A DNA stretch of 40,941 nt from Chlamydiota bacterium (GTDB taxonomy: Bacteria; Chlamydiota; Chlamydiia; Chlamydiales; Rhabdochlamydiaceae), in assembly GCA_013288895.1 (NCBI GenBank), contig JABDAY010000014.1, positions 1 through 40,941 on the forward strand, in the 5' to 3' direction. A program made the position numbers and the translations under genes. A model generated the notes under the pieces. The model was not told the origin of the DNA, did not search any database, and was given only the letters and a program-made list of their open reading frames with translations. Shown one piece after another: positions 8,378 through 15,479 of the stretch. Within the stretch, counting starts at the first letter, position 1. Each line of letters begins with the position of its first letter.

Positions 8378-9549
8378 TCTGATAGATAGGCTGGATCGCG
8401 AGAGCCGTCATAAGCCCAAGATTGGAATTCTGAATGAGAAACGGCCGAAGTCAAATGGTTACTTCTTTTAGTTTTGTGTAGCAAAATGCGGTCATAAAGG
8501 ACCCATTTGCACACCTCCCCCTCATGACCTATGTGCATATCATAGAAGGAACCGGTCGCTTTATTTCCCCTATGAGTATTAAAAAAATAGTCGTGAACAA
8601 AATAATCGTGAAATTTCCTGAAAATATGCCTTAATTTTGAGCAATCATTGGTTCTCCCATGGACATCAATATCTGACATATTAAAATCCCCACACAAAAA
8701 AATGGGTGTGTCTGGATTCTCTTTTTGATCCTTATCAATGAGGTCCGCCACACTTGTGATTTGTTCTTGTCGAATCTTTTGATACCGAGGCCCAAATTTT
8801 GCTTGCAAGTGGGTGTTATAAAAAATTATCTCCTTCCCTTTTATCATTACTGAGACGCGGAGCACCCCCTTAGAAGCGAAATCATCTTCCCCTCCAAGAT
8901 TTGTGAATTTGTGAAATCGGATCCCCTCTTTGTTTATTGGATGACGGCTAGCAAATATAAGCCCACTATTTATCAGCTTACCTCCACCTACACTATGAAT
9001 AATATGGTAACCTTTTAAATCCTTACATAGACTTGCCGTAGCTAGGGGGCAAAAAACCTCTTGAAAAGTGATGATATCACTTTTTAAGATTTGTGCGATG
9101 ATCTTGATCCTTTTAACTGCCGGATCTAATCGCTTGTCTTTGGAGGGAGAAAAAAGACCTTTTACACAATGCCCCACATTTTGAAGTCGTGTAACAAAAG
9201 AGGGTAGCATTCCCACATTGAACGTTGTGATCACAAGCTTTTTCGACTGATCATTGCTTGCATCTTTAGCCTCTTGACCAGTCCATGTGGGATCTTGCCT
9301 CACTACTCCATCTTTTTTAAAATATAAACCAGTAGCAGTGAAAAAAGCCAACCCACCCACTCCAACTAAGGACCAACTAGCGATAGTATTCACCCCTGAA
9401 ATCACCTTAAGCTGGCTCAAAAGCCCCGTCAGTAAACAAGCAGTACTTGCAAGCGCCAAAAAAGTAATAACCAATATTTTATTATCATAAATAAATACAC
9501 ACGGCCTACAACAAATAGATTGAAAATTATTATTAGAAATAGCACTCAT
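8347..9549 (-). CDS. EEP phosphodiesterase, neutral sphingomyelinase-like, with N-terminal bilobed membrane domain
   Basis: A 400-residue protein. Residues 24-46 and 55-76 are two close hydrophobic segments (Inc-like). From 105 on it is an endonuclease/exonuclease/phosphatase fold: TTFNVG (108-113), TFQEVF with metal-ligand Glu164, FYNTHLQ (His247), CGDFNMSD (Asp288, Asn290) and the C-terminal SDHLPL (Asp391-His392). The spacing and the LINSGLIFASRHPI segment are closest to bacterial sphingomyelinase C/nSMase-type enzymes, which cleave sphingomyelin to ceramide and phosphocholine. Other EEP phosphatases (inositol phosphatase, DNase) cannot be excluded. Intracellular pathogens commonly use host sphingolipids, so placing this domain on an Inc-like anchor would make it a vacuole-membrane lipid enzyme. 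The catalytic set appears complete. Confidence 0.83.
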   Translation of the reverse strand: MSAISNNNFQSICCRPCVFIYDNKILVITFLALASTACLLTGLLSQLKVISGVNTIASWSLVGVGGLAFFTATGLYFKKDGVVRQDPTWTGQEAKDASNDQSKKLVITTFNVGMLPSFVTRLQNVGHCVKGLFSPSKDKRLDPAVKRIKIIAQILKSDIITFQEVFCPLATASLCKDLKGYHIIHSVGGGKLINSGLIFASRHPINKEGIRFHKFTNLGGEDDFASKGVLRVSVMIKGKEIIFYNTHLQAKFGPRYQKIRQEQITSVADLIDKDQKENPDTPIFLCGDFNMSDIDVHGRTNDCSKLRHIFRKFHDYFVHDYFFNTHRGNKATGSFYDMHIGHEGEVCKWVLYDRILLHKTKRSNHLTSAVSHSEFQSWAYDGSRDPAYLSDHLPLTVTLN

Positions 9550-9695
9550 AATTTCACAATAGGCCTTTTGAATAGCAATATTTTACGATAATTTACATAA
9601 CTAAACAACAAAAATAAGCGTAACAGCGCTCTTAATTAAAAAAATTTCTTGAGTTCTAATATCTATTCTCTATATATGAATGATGAACGGAGTCT

Positions 9696-10091
9696 ATGCC
9701 TATGGCTTATGAGAAAGAGATAGCTAAATATTATCAGGGTATCGAAGCTCAGAGTTACGAAGAGGTTATAAAGCTGTTTTCTAAAGATGCTGTTATCATC
9801 CATCCGATATTTGGAGATAAACCAGCGAGTGAGTTTTTTAAAATGTTACTCGAGCGAGCAACAAAAGCACATAAAATTCATATAAAAAACCAATTCAGTG
9901 ATCCTAAAGAGCCCGGCAGAGTGGCTGTCTATTTTACAGCTGATGCAGTAAAAACAACAGAAGGGAACGACTTTGAAATCAAACATAGCGTACACATTTT
10001 TGATTTCTCAAAGAGTGGGACTATTGAACAGATGATCGTCATCTTCGACACCTACCCGATGCGAAAGTTTTTTGAACACGTTACGACGTAG
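9696..10091 (+). CDS. SnoaL/NTF2-like protein
   Basis: A 131-residue protein of the NTF2-like cone fold: an initial helix AYEKEIAKYYQGIEAQSYEEV, a FSKDAVIIHPIFGD segment, and a final beta-sheet with HIFDFSKSGTIEQMIVIFD. SnoaL-like proteins bind or isomerise small hydrophobic molecules, but most are uncharacterised. GGAG lies about four bases before the ATG at 9696. The end overlaps the convergent NlpC/P60-like gene by 11 bp. A second, different SnoaL-like protein lies at 31505. Confidence 0.78.
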   Translation: MPMAYEKEIAKYYQGIEAQSYEEVIKLFSKDAVIIHPIFGDKPASEFFKMLLERATKAHKIHIKNQFSDPKEPGRVAVYFTADAVKTTEGNDFEIKHSVHIFDFSKSGTIEQMIVIFDTYPMRKFFEHVTT

Positions 10092-10920
10092 ACTCTTCTT
10101 TGCGCCAGAAAACGACTTGATCCCCATAAGAATCAACTACTGCTTCCCAAGAATGGTCAGTAAAAGAAGGGTCGGTATTCCCTATTTTCGATTCCACTCT
10201 CCCCTTCCCAAGATACCTCCCAAGATGCGTATAAACACCATCCTTTAAATACATGACTAAATCTCCTACTTTGGGCTCAAGAACTGGCACGTAACCCCAT
10301 TTTGGCAACAATTCTAAAAGTATCCCTTCGACGTTGCAAAAAGATAAAAATTCTATCACAGCTGGCTCCAAAGCGCGCAGGAGAGCAAAGGTAGTGCAAG
10401 ATAGTCTCTGAGGAGCAAGATCTGGACAGATCTTAACCATTTCTGCAAGCTCTTCACGACTTGAAATACCTAAAATCTCAAGCGCTTCATCTGTAAATTC
10501 TTCCGGCAAAGGAGTGCTATTAAATCCAATATTTCGTGTAACAACACTTTCAAGTTCACACGCAATACGGTCACATTCTTGAGAATCACAAGCAAAACGG
10601 GGCCTTCCTTCAAAGAAATCACCCATCCAGGATACTATTTTCTCTAGAAGGGGGTCATCAAACTTCTCGTTTGGAGGTGATAGGATATAAAATCCAGTTA
10701 CATTGTAACTAGCTCCTTTGGGAGGAAAGGCTGGATCTCTGTCTGGATATGCATCAAGTACGCCTGGCATAACATACAATTCTGAAATCTCATCAATTAC
10801 ATAAATATCTACAAGCTCGTCTAATCTCGTAGCAATCAAAGACTCCTGTGTCATAGGTCTTTTAAAACCAGCTAACGGTGGTCCATAAGATGTTATAATA
10901 GAAATTGGATCAAGTGCCAT
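10081..10920 (-). CDS. NlpC/P60-like (papain-fold) protein, tandem copy B
   Basis: A 279-residue paralogue of the gene immediately upstream. The open frame reaches back to 11124, but the alignment with copy A (TSYGPPLAGFKRP against TTYGPPLTGFKRP) and the coupled ATG at 10920 fix the start. The C-terminal part has LSCTTFALLRA (candidate nucleophile Cys), then KVGDLVMYLKDG, YTHLGRYLGKGRVESK (candidate His) and DHSWEAVVDSYGDQVVFWR, the order expected in NlpC/P60 or CHAP-type cysteine hydrolases. No signal peptide, so either cytoplasmic or secreted by a non-Sec route. The start ATG overlaps the stop of copy A (ATGGCACTTGA), implying translational coupling. The function could be peptidoglycan or protein amide hydrolysis. 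The middle region (about 30-180) is specific to this pair and unrecognised. Confidence 0.75.
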   Translation of the reverse strand: MALDPISIITSYGPPLAGFKRPMTQESLIATRLDELVDIYVIDEISELYVMPGVLDAYPDRDPAFPPKGASYNVTGFYILSPPNEKFDDPLLEKIVSWMGDFFEGRPRFACDSQECDRIACELESVVTRNIGFNSTPLPEEFTDEALEILGISSREELAEMVKICPDLAPQRLSCTTFALLRALEPAVIEFLSFCNVEGILLELLPKWGYVPVLEPKVGDLVMYLKDGVYTHLGRYLGKGRVESKIGNTDPSFTDHSWEAVVDSYGDQVVFWRKEESTS

Positions 10921-11917
10921 ATTTACCCAGGTTGGCGGCGAGCCGCTTTGAGAGTGAAGTTGAATAAGTCCCTTCTTTTTCCTTGCGCCAGATGAGGATT
11001 TGATCCCCGTATTGGGGAAATACTGCTTCCAAAGGATGATGAGCAAAACAAGAGTTGGCACCCCCCGGTTTCGACTCAGCTCTCCCCTCTCCAATATACC
11101 TCCCAAGATGCTTAGGAACACCATTATTTAGATACATGACTAAATCCCCTACTTTGGGCTCAAGAACTGTCACGTAACCCCATTTTGGCAACAATTCTAA
11201 AAGTGAATCGTCATTTTCTACAATTACACAACCCACTCTGCTTTTAAACGATAAATAAGATAAATAATCTGCCACTCCCGGCTCTTTAGCTCGCAGTAAA
11301 GCAAAGATATAGCAAGGTAGCTTCTGCGGAGTAAAATATGGTTGTATTCTTTTAAATATTTCTGACAATTCTGCAAGATCTTTTCGATTTGAAATCCCTA
11401 AAATCTCAAGCGCTTCATCTGTAAATTCTTCGGGCAAAAGAGTGTTTTCAAATCCTATATTTCGTGTACAAACATTTGCAATCTCACATAAAAGATGAGC
11501 CCGTTCTTTGAGATCACAAGCAAGACGAGGCCTTCCTTCAAAAAAATCATTCATCCAGACTCCTATTTTTTCAAGGAGGGGATCTTTAAAATACTCCCTT
11601 GGAGGTGACAGTACATACCATCCTGTTACATCGATAGCCCCTTCAGGAAACTTTAGGTCTGTGTCTAGGTATGTATCACGTAGACCCGGCAAAACATGAA
11701 ATGTTGAAACTGGCTTACCAAGAGGAACGAAAAGAATTTCGCTTAATTTCTCCATAGTCAAAGACATCTGTGTCCTAGGTCTTTTAAAACCAGTTAACGG
11801 GGGTCCATAAGTCGTTAAAATAGAAATTTTTTCTTTAGGAGGATCCTTCACCCCAAGGGTAAACCCCTTCACCTGAAATGCGCCCCTAAGCCCTGCGAAT
11901 CCGGCCTCTGCTGCCAT
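10910..11917 (-). CDS. NlpC/P60-like (papain-fold) protein, tandem copy A
   Basis: A 335-residue protein preceded by AAGGAG six bases before ATG 11917. It shares an unrecognised region (about 35-190: YGPPLTGFKRPRTQ, DVTGWYVLSPPREYFKDPLLEK, FFEGRPRLACD, EEFTDEALEILGIS) with copy B. The C-terminal NlpC/P60-like part has Cys202 in KLPCYIFALLRA, KVGDLVMYL (255-263), His270 in KHLGRYIGEGRAESK, and HHPLEAVFPQYGDQ (293-306). It has an extra N-terminal 30 residues and an insertion near 226-238 relative to copy B. Duplication and divergence of a host-interaction or cell-wall hydrolase is likely. No export signal is seen. Confidence 0.76.
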   Translation of the reverse strand: MAAEAGFAGLRGAFQVKGFTLGVKDPPKEKISILTTYGPPLTGFKRPRTQMSLTMEKLSEILFVPLGKPVSTFHVLPGLRDTYLDTDLKFPEGAIDVTGWYVLSPPREYFKDPLLEKIGVWMNDFFEGRPRLACDLKERAHLLCEIANVCTRNIGFENTLLPEEFTDEALEILGISNRKDLAELSEIFKRIQPYFTPQKLPCYIFALLRAKEPGVADYLSYLSFKSRVGCVIVENDDSLLELLPKWGYVTVLEPKVGDLVMYLNNGVPKHLGRYIGEGRAESKPGGANSCFAHHPLEAVFPQYGDQILIWRKEKEGTYSTSLSKRLAANLGKYGT

Positions 11918-12076
11918 AATTACTCCTTATAGTATTAAAATTAGTATTATATATGATTTCTCAATTTATTGCTATGAAATTATTAATATTATTAACATTT
12001 TTTAGAAATGTCCCCTCCACGGAACATGGGAGGACCTGTCACTATGATTATCAAGGAGTTGCATCAAAAATATCTT

Positions 12077-12865
12077 TTAAATATGTTTGATTGTTTCTTG
12101 AGAAAGGCGGGCGCTCTTGACCATTTCTTTTGCATCTTTTATTGACATTGTTTCAGAAGAGGCAAATGCCTTGATCGCTTGCTCTGCAAGATTAAGCACT
12201 TCTGCAGCTCTCTTAGGATTGATAGAAACGTACAAATTAGAGATAGCGACAAGTTTTTCGACCCTCGCGTAGGATCCGTCGCATCTACCTTCCCAAGCTT
12301 TCTGAAACGCTATTTCCAATGTTTCTGTAGCAGCTTTTAGATCACCCGTCTGTTTCTCTTCATCGGCAATCTTGCAAAGAGCATCTGCTGCCATTGTTCC
12401 CGGATAATGCATTGCCGCGTATTCACGGGCACACTGAAAAGATGTTTTTGCCTGAATTTGATCTCTAGCCGCAACATACGCTTTTCCCATGTCACGATAG
12501 GTGCCCCACCATAAATAATAATGAAGACTCTTCTCTTTATCAGGAATGCTTTTTTCTAAACTAGCTGCCTCGGTAAGTTCACCTGGAAAAACAGTAGGAG
12601 CGAATCTGCTTCTCAGCTGGGCTATTTTGCACAAACACCTAACTGCATCCACCCTTCTACCAGGCACATCCGCTTTTATGGCGTAGACAGCTCTTCTAGC
12701 TAAGGCCAATGGTAATTTTGCAGAATAAGTGCAGCCTTGTTGATAAAGAAGCTCTGCCGCGCTGCAATATTGGTCTACTTTCTGATTAGGCCCATAACAA
12801 GAATAAGCCGCATATAATTGTTGTGGGACACCTAGTCTAAATATACCTGGGATAAGACCTGCCAT
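12077..12865 (-). CDS. TPR-like helical repeat protein, paralogue 1
   Basis: A 262-residue all-helical protein with AAAGGAG six bases before its ATG. N-terminal MAGLIPGIFRLGVPQQLY, then KVDQYCSAAELLYQQGCTYS and LPLALARRAVYAI, then several antiparallel helix pairs of TPR/SEL1-like character (YLWWGTYRDMGKAYVAARDQ, ALCKIADEEKQTGDLKAA, KLVAISNLYVSINPKRA). Two paralogues lie at 36636 and 39942 and share the PGV/PGI N-terminus, the KVExYC segment and LCKIA. No signal peptide. TPR folds bind proteins; type III chaperone or effector roles are possible but not shown. Confidence 0.75.
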   Translation of the reverse strand: MAGLIPGIFRLGVPQQLYAAYSCYGPNQKVDQYCSAAELLYQQGCTYSAKLPLALARRAVYAIKADVPGRRVDAVRCLCKIAQLRSRFAPTVFPGELTEAASLEKSIPDKEKSLHYYLWWGTYRDMGKAYVAARDQIQAKTSFQCAREYAAMHYPGTMAADALCKIADEEKQTGDLKAATETLEIAFQKAWEGRCDGSYARVEKLVAISNLYVSINPKRAAEVLNLAEQAIKAFASSETMSIKDAKEMVKSARLSQETIKHI

Positions 12866-13011
12866 AACTACTCCTTTAAAAGCTTTAAATGGTGTCCAAG
12901 TCTACAGAAGAGAACAGATTATTTCTAGAAAAAGTTACTATCTGATATGTATTAGCGGCGATGTGACTTAATCAGTCTCCATTTACTCAGGAATTTCTCT
13001 ACTAACCCAAG

Positions 13012-13098
13012 TTGCTAGTCAATCATCCTTAAAATTCGCCTAGGCTTCTGTGCCGTCAATTTTTTTAAGGGCGAATTTTAAGGACGATTGACTAGCAA
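13012..13098. repeat. Inverted repeat P1
   Basis: Arms 13012-13040 and 13070-13098 are 29 nt each and complementary at 28 of 29 positions (A opposite C at 13025/13085), around a 29-nt loop. The arms start TTGCTAGTCAATC. It is the first of three successive palindromes in a gene-free block and could be a fold-back element or a strong terminator. The GC-rich P2 and P3 follow directly. Confidence 0.9.
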
Positions 13099-13135
13099 AT
13101 GACAAAAATGCGCCAGTTTGGTTGAGGGGTCATCT

Positions 13136-13409
13136 TTCTTAATTGCGGCAGCAATGTAGGATGCGGAGCCCCTTGTGCAGGACAGGCCAAAGGCCTGCCG
13201 GAACATGGGGTATAGATTGATTAGGAATAAGAAGCTGCGGCAGCAGCGAGACAATATCACAAATTGGATTTCTTTCGCTGCTACCGCAGCTTTGAGCGCT
13301 GCCACCGCAGCTTTGAGGTGGGGTATCATCTATTCCCCATGTTCCGGCAGGCCTTTGGCCTGTCCTGCACAAGGGGCTCCGCATCAGTTATTGCTGCCGC
13401 AATAAAGAA
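13136..13409. repeat. Long GC-rich inverted repeat P2
   Basis: Outer arms at about 13136-13215 and 13331-13409 are near-perfect inverse copies. The core, 13161-13213 against 13333-13385, runs from GATGCGGAGCCCC to the CATGGGG side. Each arm carries its own small palindrome, CAGGCCAAAGGCCTG. The spacer holds a further inverted pair, GAAGCTGCGGCAGCAGCGA against CGCTGCTACCGCAGC, and a tandem CGCAGCTTTGAG duplication. Overlapping open frames in the arms are a by-product of symmetry. It is much more GC-rich than the flanks. Confidence 0.85.
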
Positions 13410-13420
13410 AAACAGCAATA

Positions 13421-13579
13421 AAGGAGCGGGGAGGCAGGGTTTAAGCGAGATGAGGCGAAGGGGCCCCGCTGGCGCAAGGGAATAACGCGCAAGCAGCCAA
13501 AGGCTGCTTGCGCGTTATTCCCTTGCGCCAGCGGGGCCCCTTCGCCTCATCTCGCTTAAACCCTGCCTCCCCGCTCCTT
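13421..13579. repeat. Perfect 78-bp inverted repeat P3 (159-bp hairpin)
   Basis: I checked base by base that 13421-13498 is the exact reverse complement of 13502-13579, leaving only AAA (13499-13501) as the loop. The arms are GC-rich and begin AAGGAGCGGGGAGGCAGGG. No gene is encoded. A perfect cruciform this long is rare in bacteria because it is unstable. It is either a recently formed fold-back or element end, or an assembly artefact at a hairpin. Confidence 0.95.
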
Positions 13580-13639
13580 CCACGGTTCTCTCTCCAAGCT
13601 TTCAGATCTTAAACCTATTTTCACTTACGGTTAGAGCTC

Positions 13640-13954
13640 TCAGCTAGCTGGCTGGGAAAACTCGATGGGCGCCCCATCATCCTCAATAAATGCCATCCAG
13701 ACACCTTCAAATAAGCATGGTTCTAGAAGGATCTTTTTGCCTTTGACTGCCTCTTTGATATCCTTAACGATGAAACCAACGTGGGAAACAGTCTGGATGA
13801 GAGGATGGAGCTTGCAATCATCATCAAAACAGATCCACTCAATACGGAACTCTGACTTTTCACAATCGGAGGCCCAACACTGAAACTCTGGAAAATATCT
13901 CATCCCCTCTTTTGGTTTATCAATGATGATTCCAATATGGTCGTATTTGTGCAT
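13640..13954 (-). CDS. VOC-family (glyoxalase-like) protein
   Basis: A 104-residue protein of one vicinal-oxygen-chelate unit: YDHIGIIIDKP (4-14) at the first strand, SHVGFIVKDIKEAV near 57-70, and a final VWMAFIEDDGAPIEFSQ. His6, His58 and Glu98 are candidate metal ligands. VOC proteins include glyoxalases, epimerases and resistance proteins; substrate unknown. It is 9 bp downstream of the HEPN gene on the same strand and may be co-transcribed with it. The long palindrome P3 lies beyond its stop. Confidence 0.8.
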   Translation of the reverse strand: MHKYDHIGIIIDKPKEGMRYFPEFQCWASDCEKSEFRIEWICFDDDCKLHPLIQTVSHVGFIVKDIKEAVKGKKILLEPCLFEGVWMAFIEDDGAPIEFSQPAS

Positions 13955-13963
13955 AATCCAAGC

Positions 13964-14308
13964 CTAAAGAGACTTCCCTTGTAAAGCTTTTTCTAACGCT
14001 ACAACTAGCTTAGGAATTTCATCCTGAACGGTACTCCAAACGATGCGATAACTAATGTCAAAATATCCGTGTATGAGTTGATTTCTCATACCGATGATTT
14101 TTCTCCAAGGTATATTGGGAAAAGCTTCTTTGCAGAGAGAAGACACAGCGTTAGCCGCCTCGCCTATGAGGAGCAACTCTCTTATAATACCACCTAACAG
14201 AAGACGATCCTCTTCCAAATCAGATTCTACTCTGTTACGAATATGATGAGATATTGCCTTGGCAGCATCCAACATATGATTAAGTCGGTGTAAATCCTTC
14301 TTGTCCAT
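13964..14308 (-). CDS. HEPN-domain toxin (HepT-like, DUF86)
   Basis: A 114-residue helical protein with the HEPN RNase motif R-x4-H-x-Y: RNQLIHGY with Arg75, His80 and Tyr82. Family members are the toxin half of HepT/MntA systems. They act as RNases and are silenced when the partner nucleotidyltransferase AMPylates the motif Tyr. The partner is encoded just upstream and overlaps by 29 bp. All key residues are present, so it looks functional. Confidence 0.88.
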   Translation of the reverse strand: MDKKDLHRLNHMLDAAKAISHHIRNRVESDLEEDRLLLGGIIRELLLIGEAANAVSSLCKEAFPNIPWRKIIGMRNQLIHGYFDISYRIVWSTVQDEIPKLVVALEKALQGKSL

Positions 14309-14597
14309 AAATAAGGTATGATTGTTGGATTACTTCGTTTCTAAAAAGCTTACTAATGTCTTCAGGTGTCCTAAGATCTATTTCCCGTCCTATATTCTGG
14401 GAAAGTTCTTCTTTCATATCCACTATGCCAAATAAACTTGGGATGTGCTGAGGATCAAATTCCACTAATACATCCACATCACTAGCTTCAGTAAAATGAT
14501 CAGATAACACAGAACCAAAAAGGGCTAATTTAATAATATGGTGCGACTGACAAAATTTTTTTATCCATTTCTCAGGAATATTAATCTTAGGCTTCAT
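14280..14597 (-). CDS. MntA-like minimal nucleotidyltransferase antitoxin
   Basis: A 105-residue protein from ATG 14597; an in-frame TTG lies at 14615. ATG 14597 is preferred because AGGAGG lies directly upstream, with a short spacer. It has the polymerase-beta-type motif GS-x10-D-x-D: Gly28-Ser29 in LFGSVLSDHF, Asp40 and Asp42 in SDVDVLVEF, with a further acidic position in REIDLRTPEDIS. Family antitoxins AMPylate the HEPN toxin. The gene order, antitoxin then toxin with overlap, is the usual one. Confidence 0.86.
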   Translation of the reverse strand: MKPKINIPEKWIKKFCQSHHIIKLALFGSVLSDHFTEASDVDVLVEFDPQHIPSLFGIVDMKEELSQNIGREIDLRTPEDISKLFRNEVIQQSYLIYGQEGFTPT

Positions 14598-14685
14598 TGG
14601 CCTCCTAGGTATCAATTGGGCTATGTATTACATATTAACATAAAAAAGATATATACCCAAGTAAGTTCAAAAATTTGTGCCTAGT

Positions 14686-15354
14686 TCACCTTGGTATTAG
14701 TCCAATGACACGAGCAGGCGCCTCATTGCCCAGTAGTTTTAGTGGCAATGCAATCACATAGGCCCCTTTTGGCGGCAAAAGGGAACAGTTAGCCATATTC
14801 TCAATGATATACTTTCCTCCTTCAAAAAGAAGCCTGTGGACGGGAAAATCAGAGTCCGTAGGATCTGGAGAAAAGGAATCAGTCCCGATTCCCACAATAT
14901 TTCTTTCTAAAAGAAAGCGGATGGCATCAGGAGTAAAAGTAGGGAAACAGGGATTGCCTTTTGCATCGACATTCCGATAGGCTTTTGGATCATGCCAGTG
15001 GCGACCCCAGCCTGTGTAGCCAATCACAAGGCTATTTTTCAGAATTGTTCCAAAAGCTTTCTCATATTTTTGCACATCTTCGACAGAAATTTGATAGTGC
15101 GCATGAGCGTGAGAAGAAACATCGATTACACAGGCAGGGACCATTAAAGTTTCTAGTGAAAGGTCAGCAATCGAGCTGTCATCTGCAATTCCAAAACTAG
15201 ATTGCATAGATGGAGCATCTATGTGGGTACCACTACTTGTATAAGTTGTTATCTTATCACCTTTAAGCTGAAACCCACAAACTCCATCCCAAGTGGGCAT
15301 TTCAGGGGTAAGAGAATGGGTAAGGTCAATGATTTTAAACTGAGTGAATATCAC
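14686..15354 (-). CDS. Cyclase-family metal hydrolase (kynurenine-formamidase-like)
   Basis: A 222-residue protein starting at GTG 15354, with AAAGGGAA upstream. It has the family pattern DLTHSLTPEMPTWDG (10-24), metal-site SGTHIDAPS (His44, Asp46) and a late IVGIGTDSFSPDP segment. The superfamily (PF04199) includes kynurenine formamidase and isatin hydrolase, Mn/Zn enzymes that cleave amides or lactams. The canonical HxGTHxDxPxH is only partly kept: Ser replaces the first His, and Met-Gln stands where the last His would be. Activity or substrate may therefore differ. Confidence 0.82.
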   Translation of the reverse strand: MIFTQFKIIDLTHSLTPEMPTWDGVCGFQLKGDKITTYTSSGTHIDAPSMQSSFGIADDSSIADLSLETLMVPACVIDVSSHAHAHYQISVEDVQKYEKAFGTILKNSLVIGYTGWGRHWHDPKAYRNVDAKGNPCFPTFTPDAIRFLLERNIVGIGTDSFSPDPTDSDFPVHRLLFEGGKYIIENMANCSLLPPKGAYVIALPLKLLGNEAPARVIGLIPR

Positions 15355-15479
15355 AGAAATTCCCTTTGAGATCTAATAGACACTTGCATAACCTCATTTG
15401 CCAATTAAAACAAATCTTTTCGGGCAAAGCAGGTTATGCAAGAGGTTCTATATCTATTTTTTATATACGAAGAGGAAGT

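Noticed and set aside
10921-11124. Longer start for NlpC/P60-like copy B at 11124
   Set aside because: The extra sequence overlaps copy A in another frame, and alignment between copies begins at the ATG 10920 region.
13078-13485. Four overlapping open frames in the palindromic block
   Set aside because: They arise from the symmetric, stop-poor GC-rich arms; the same residues (FRQAFGLSCTRGSAS) appear in opposite directions, and there is no ribosome site or domain.
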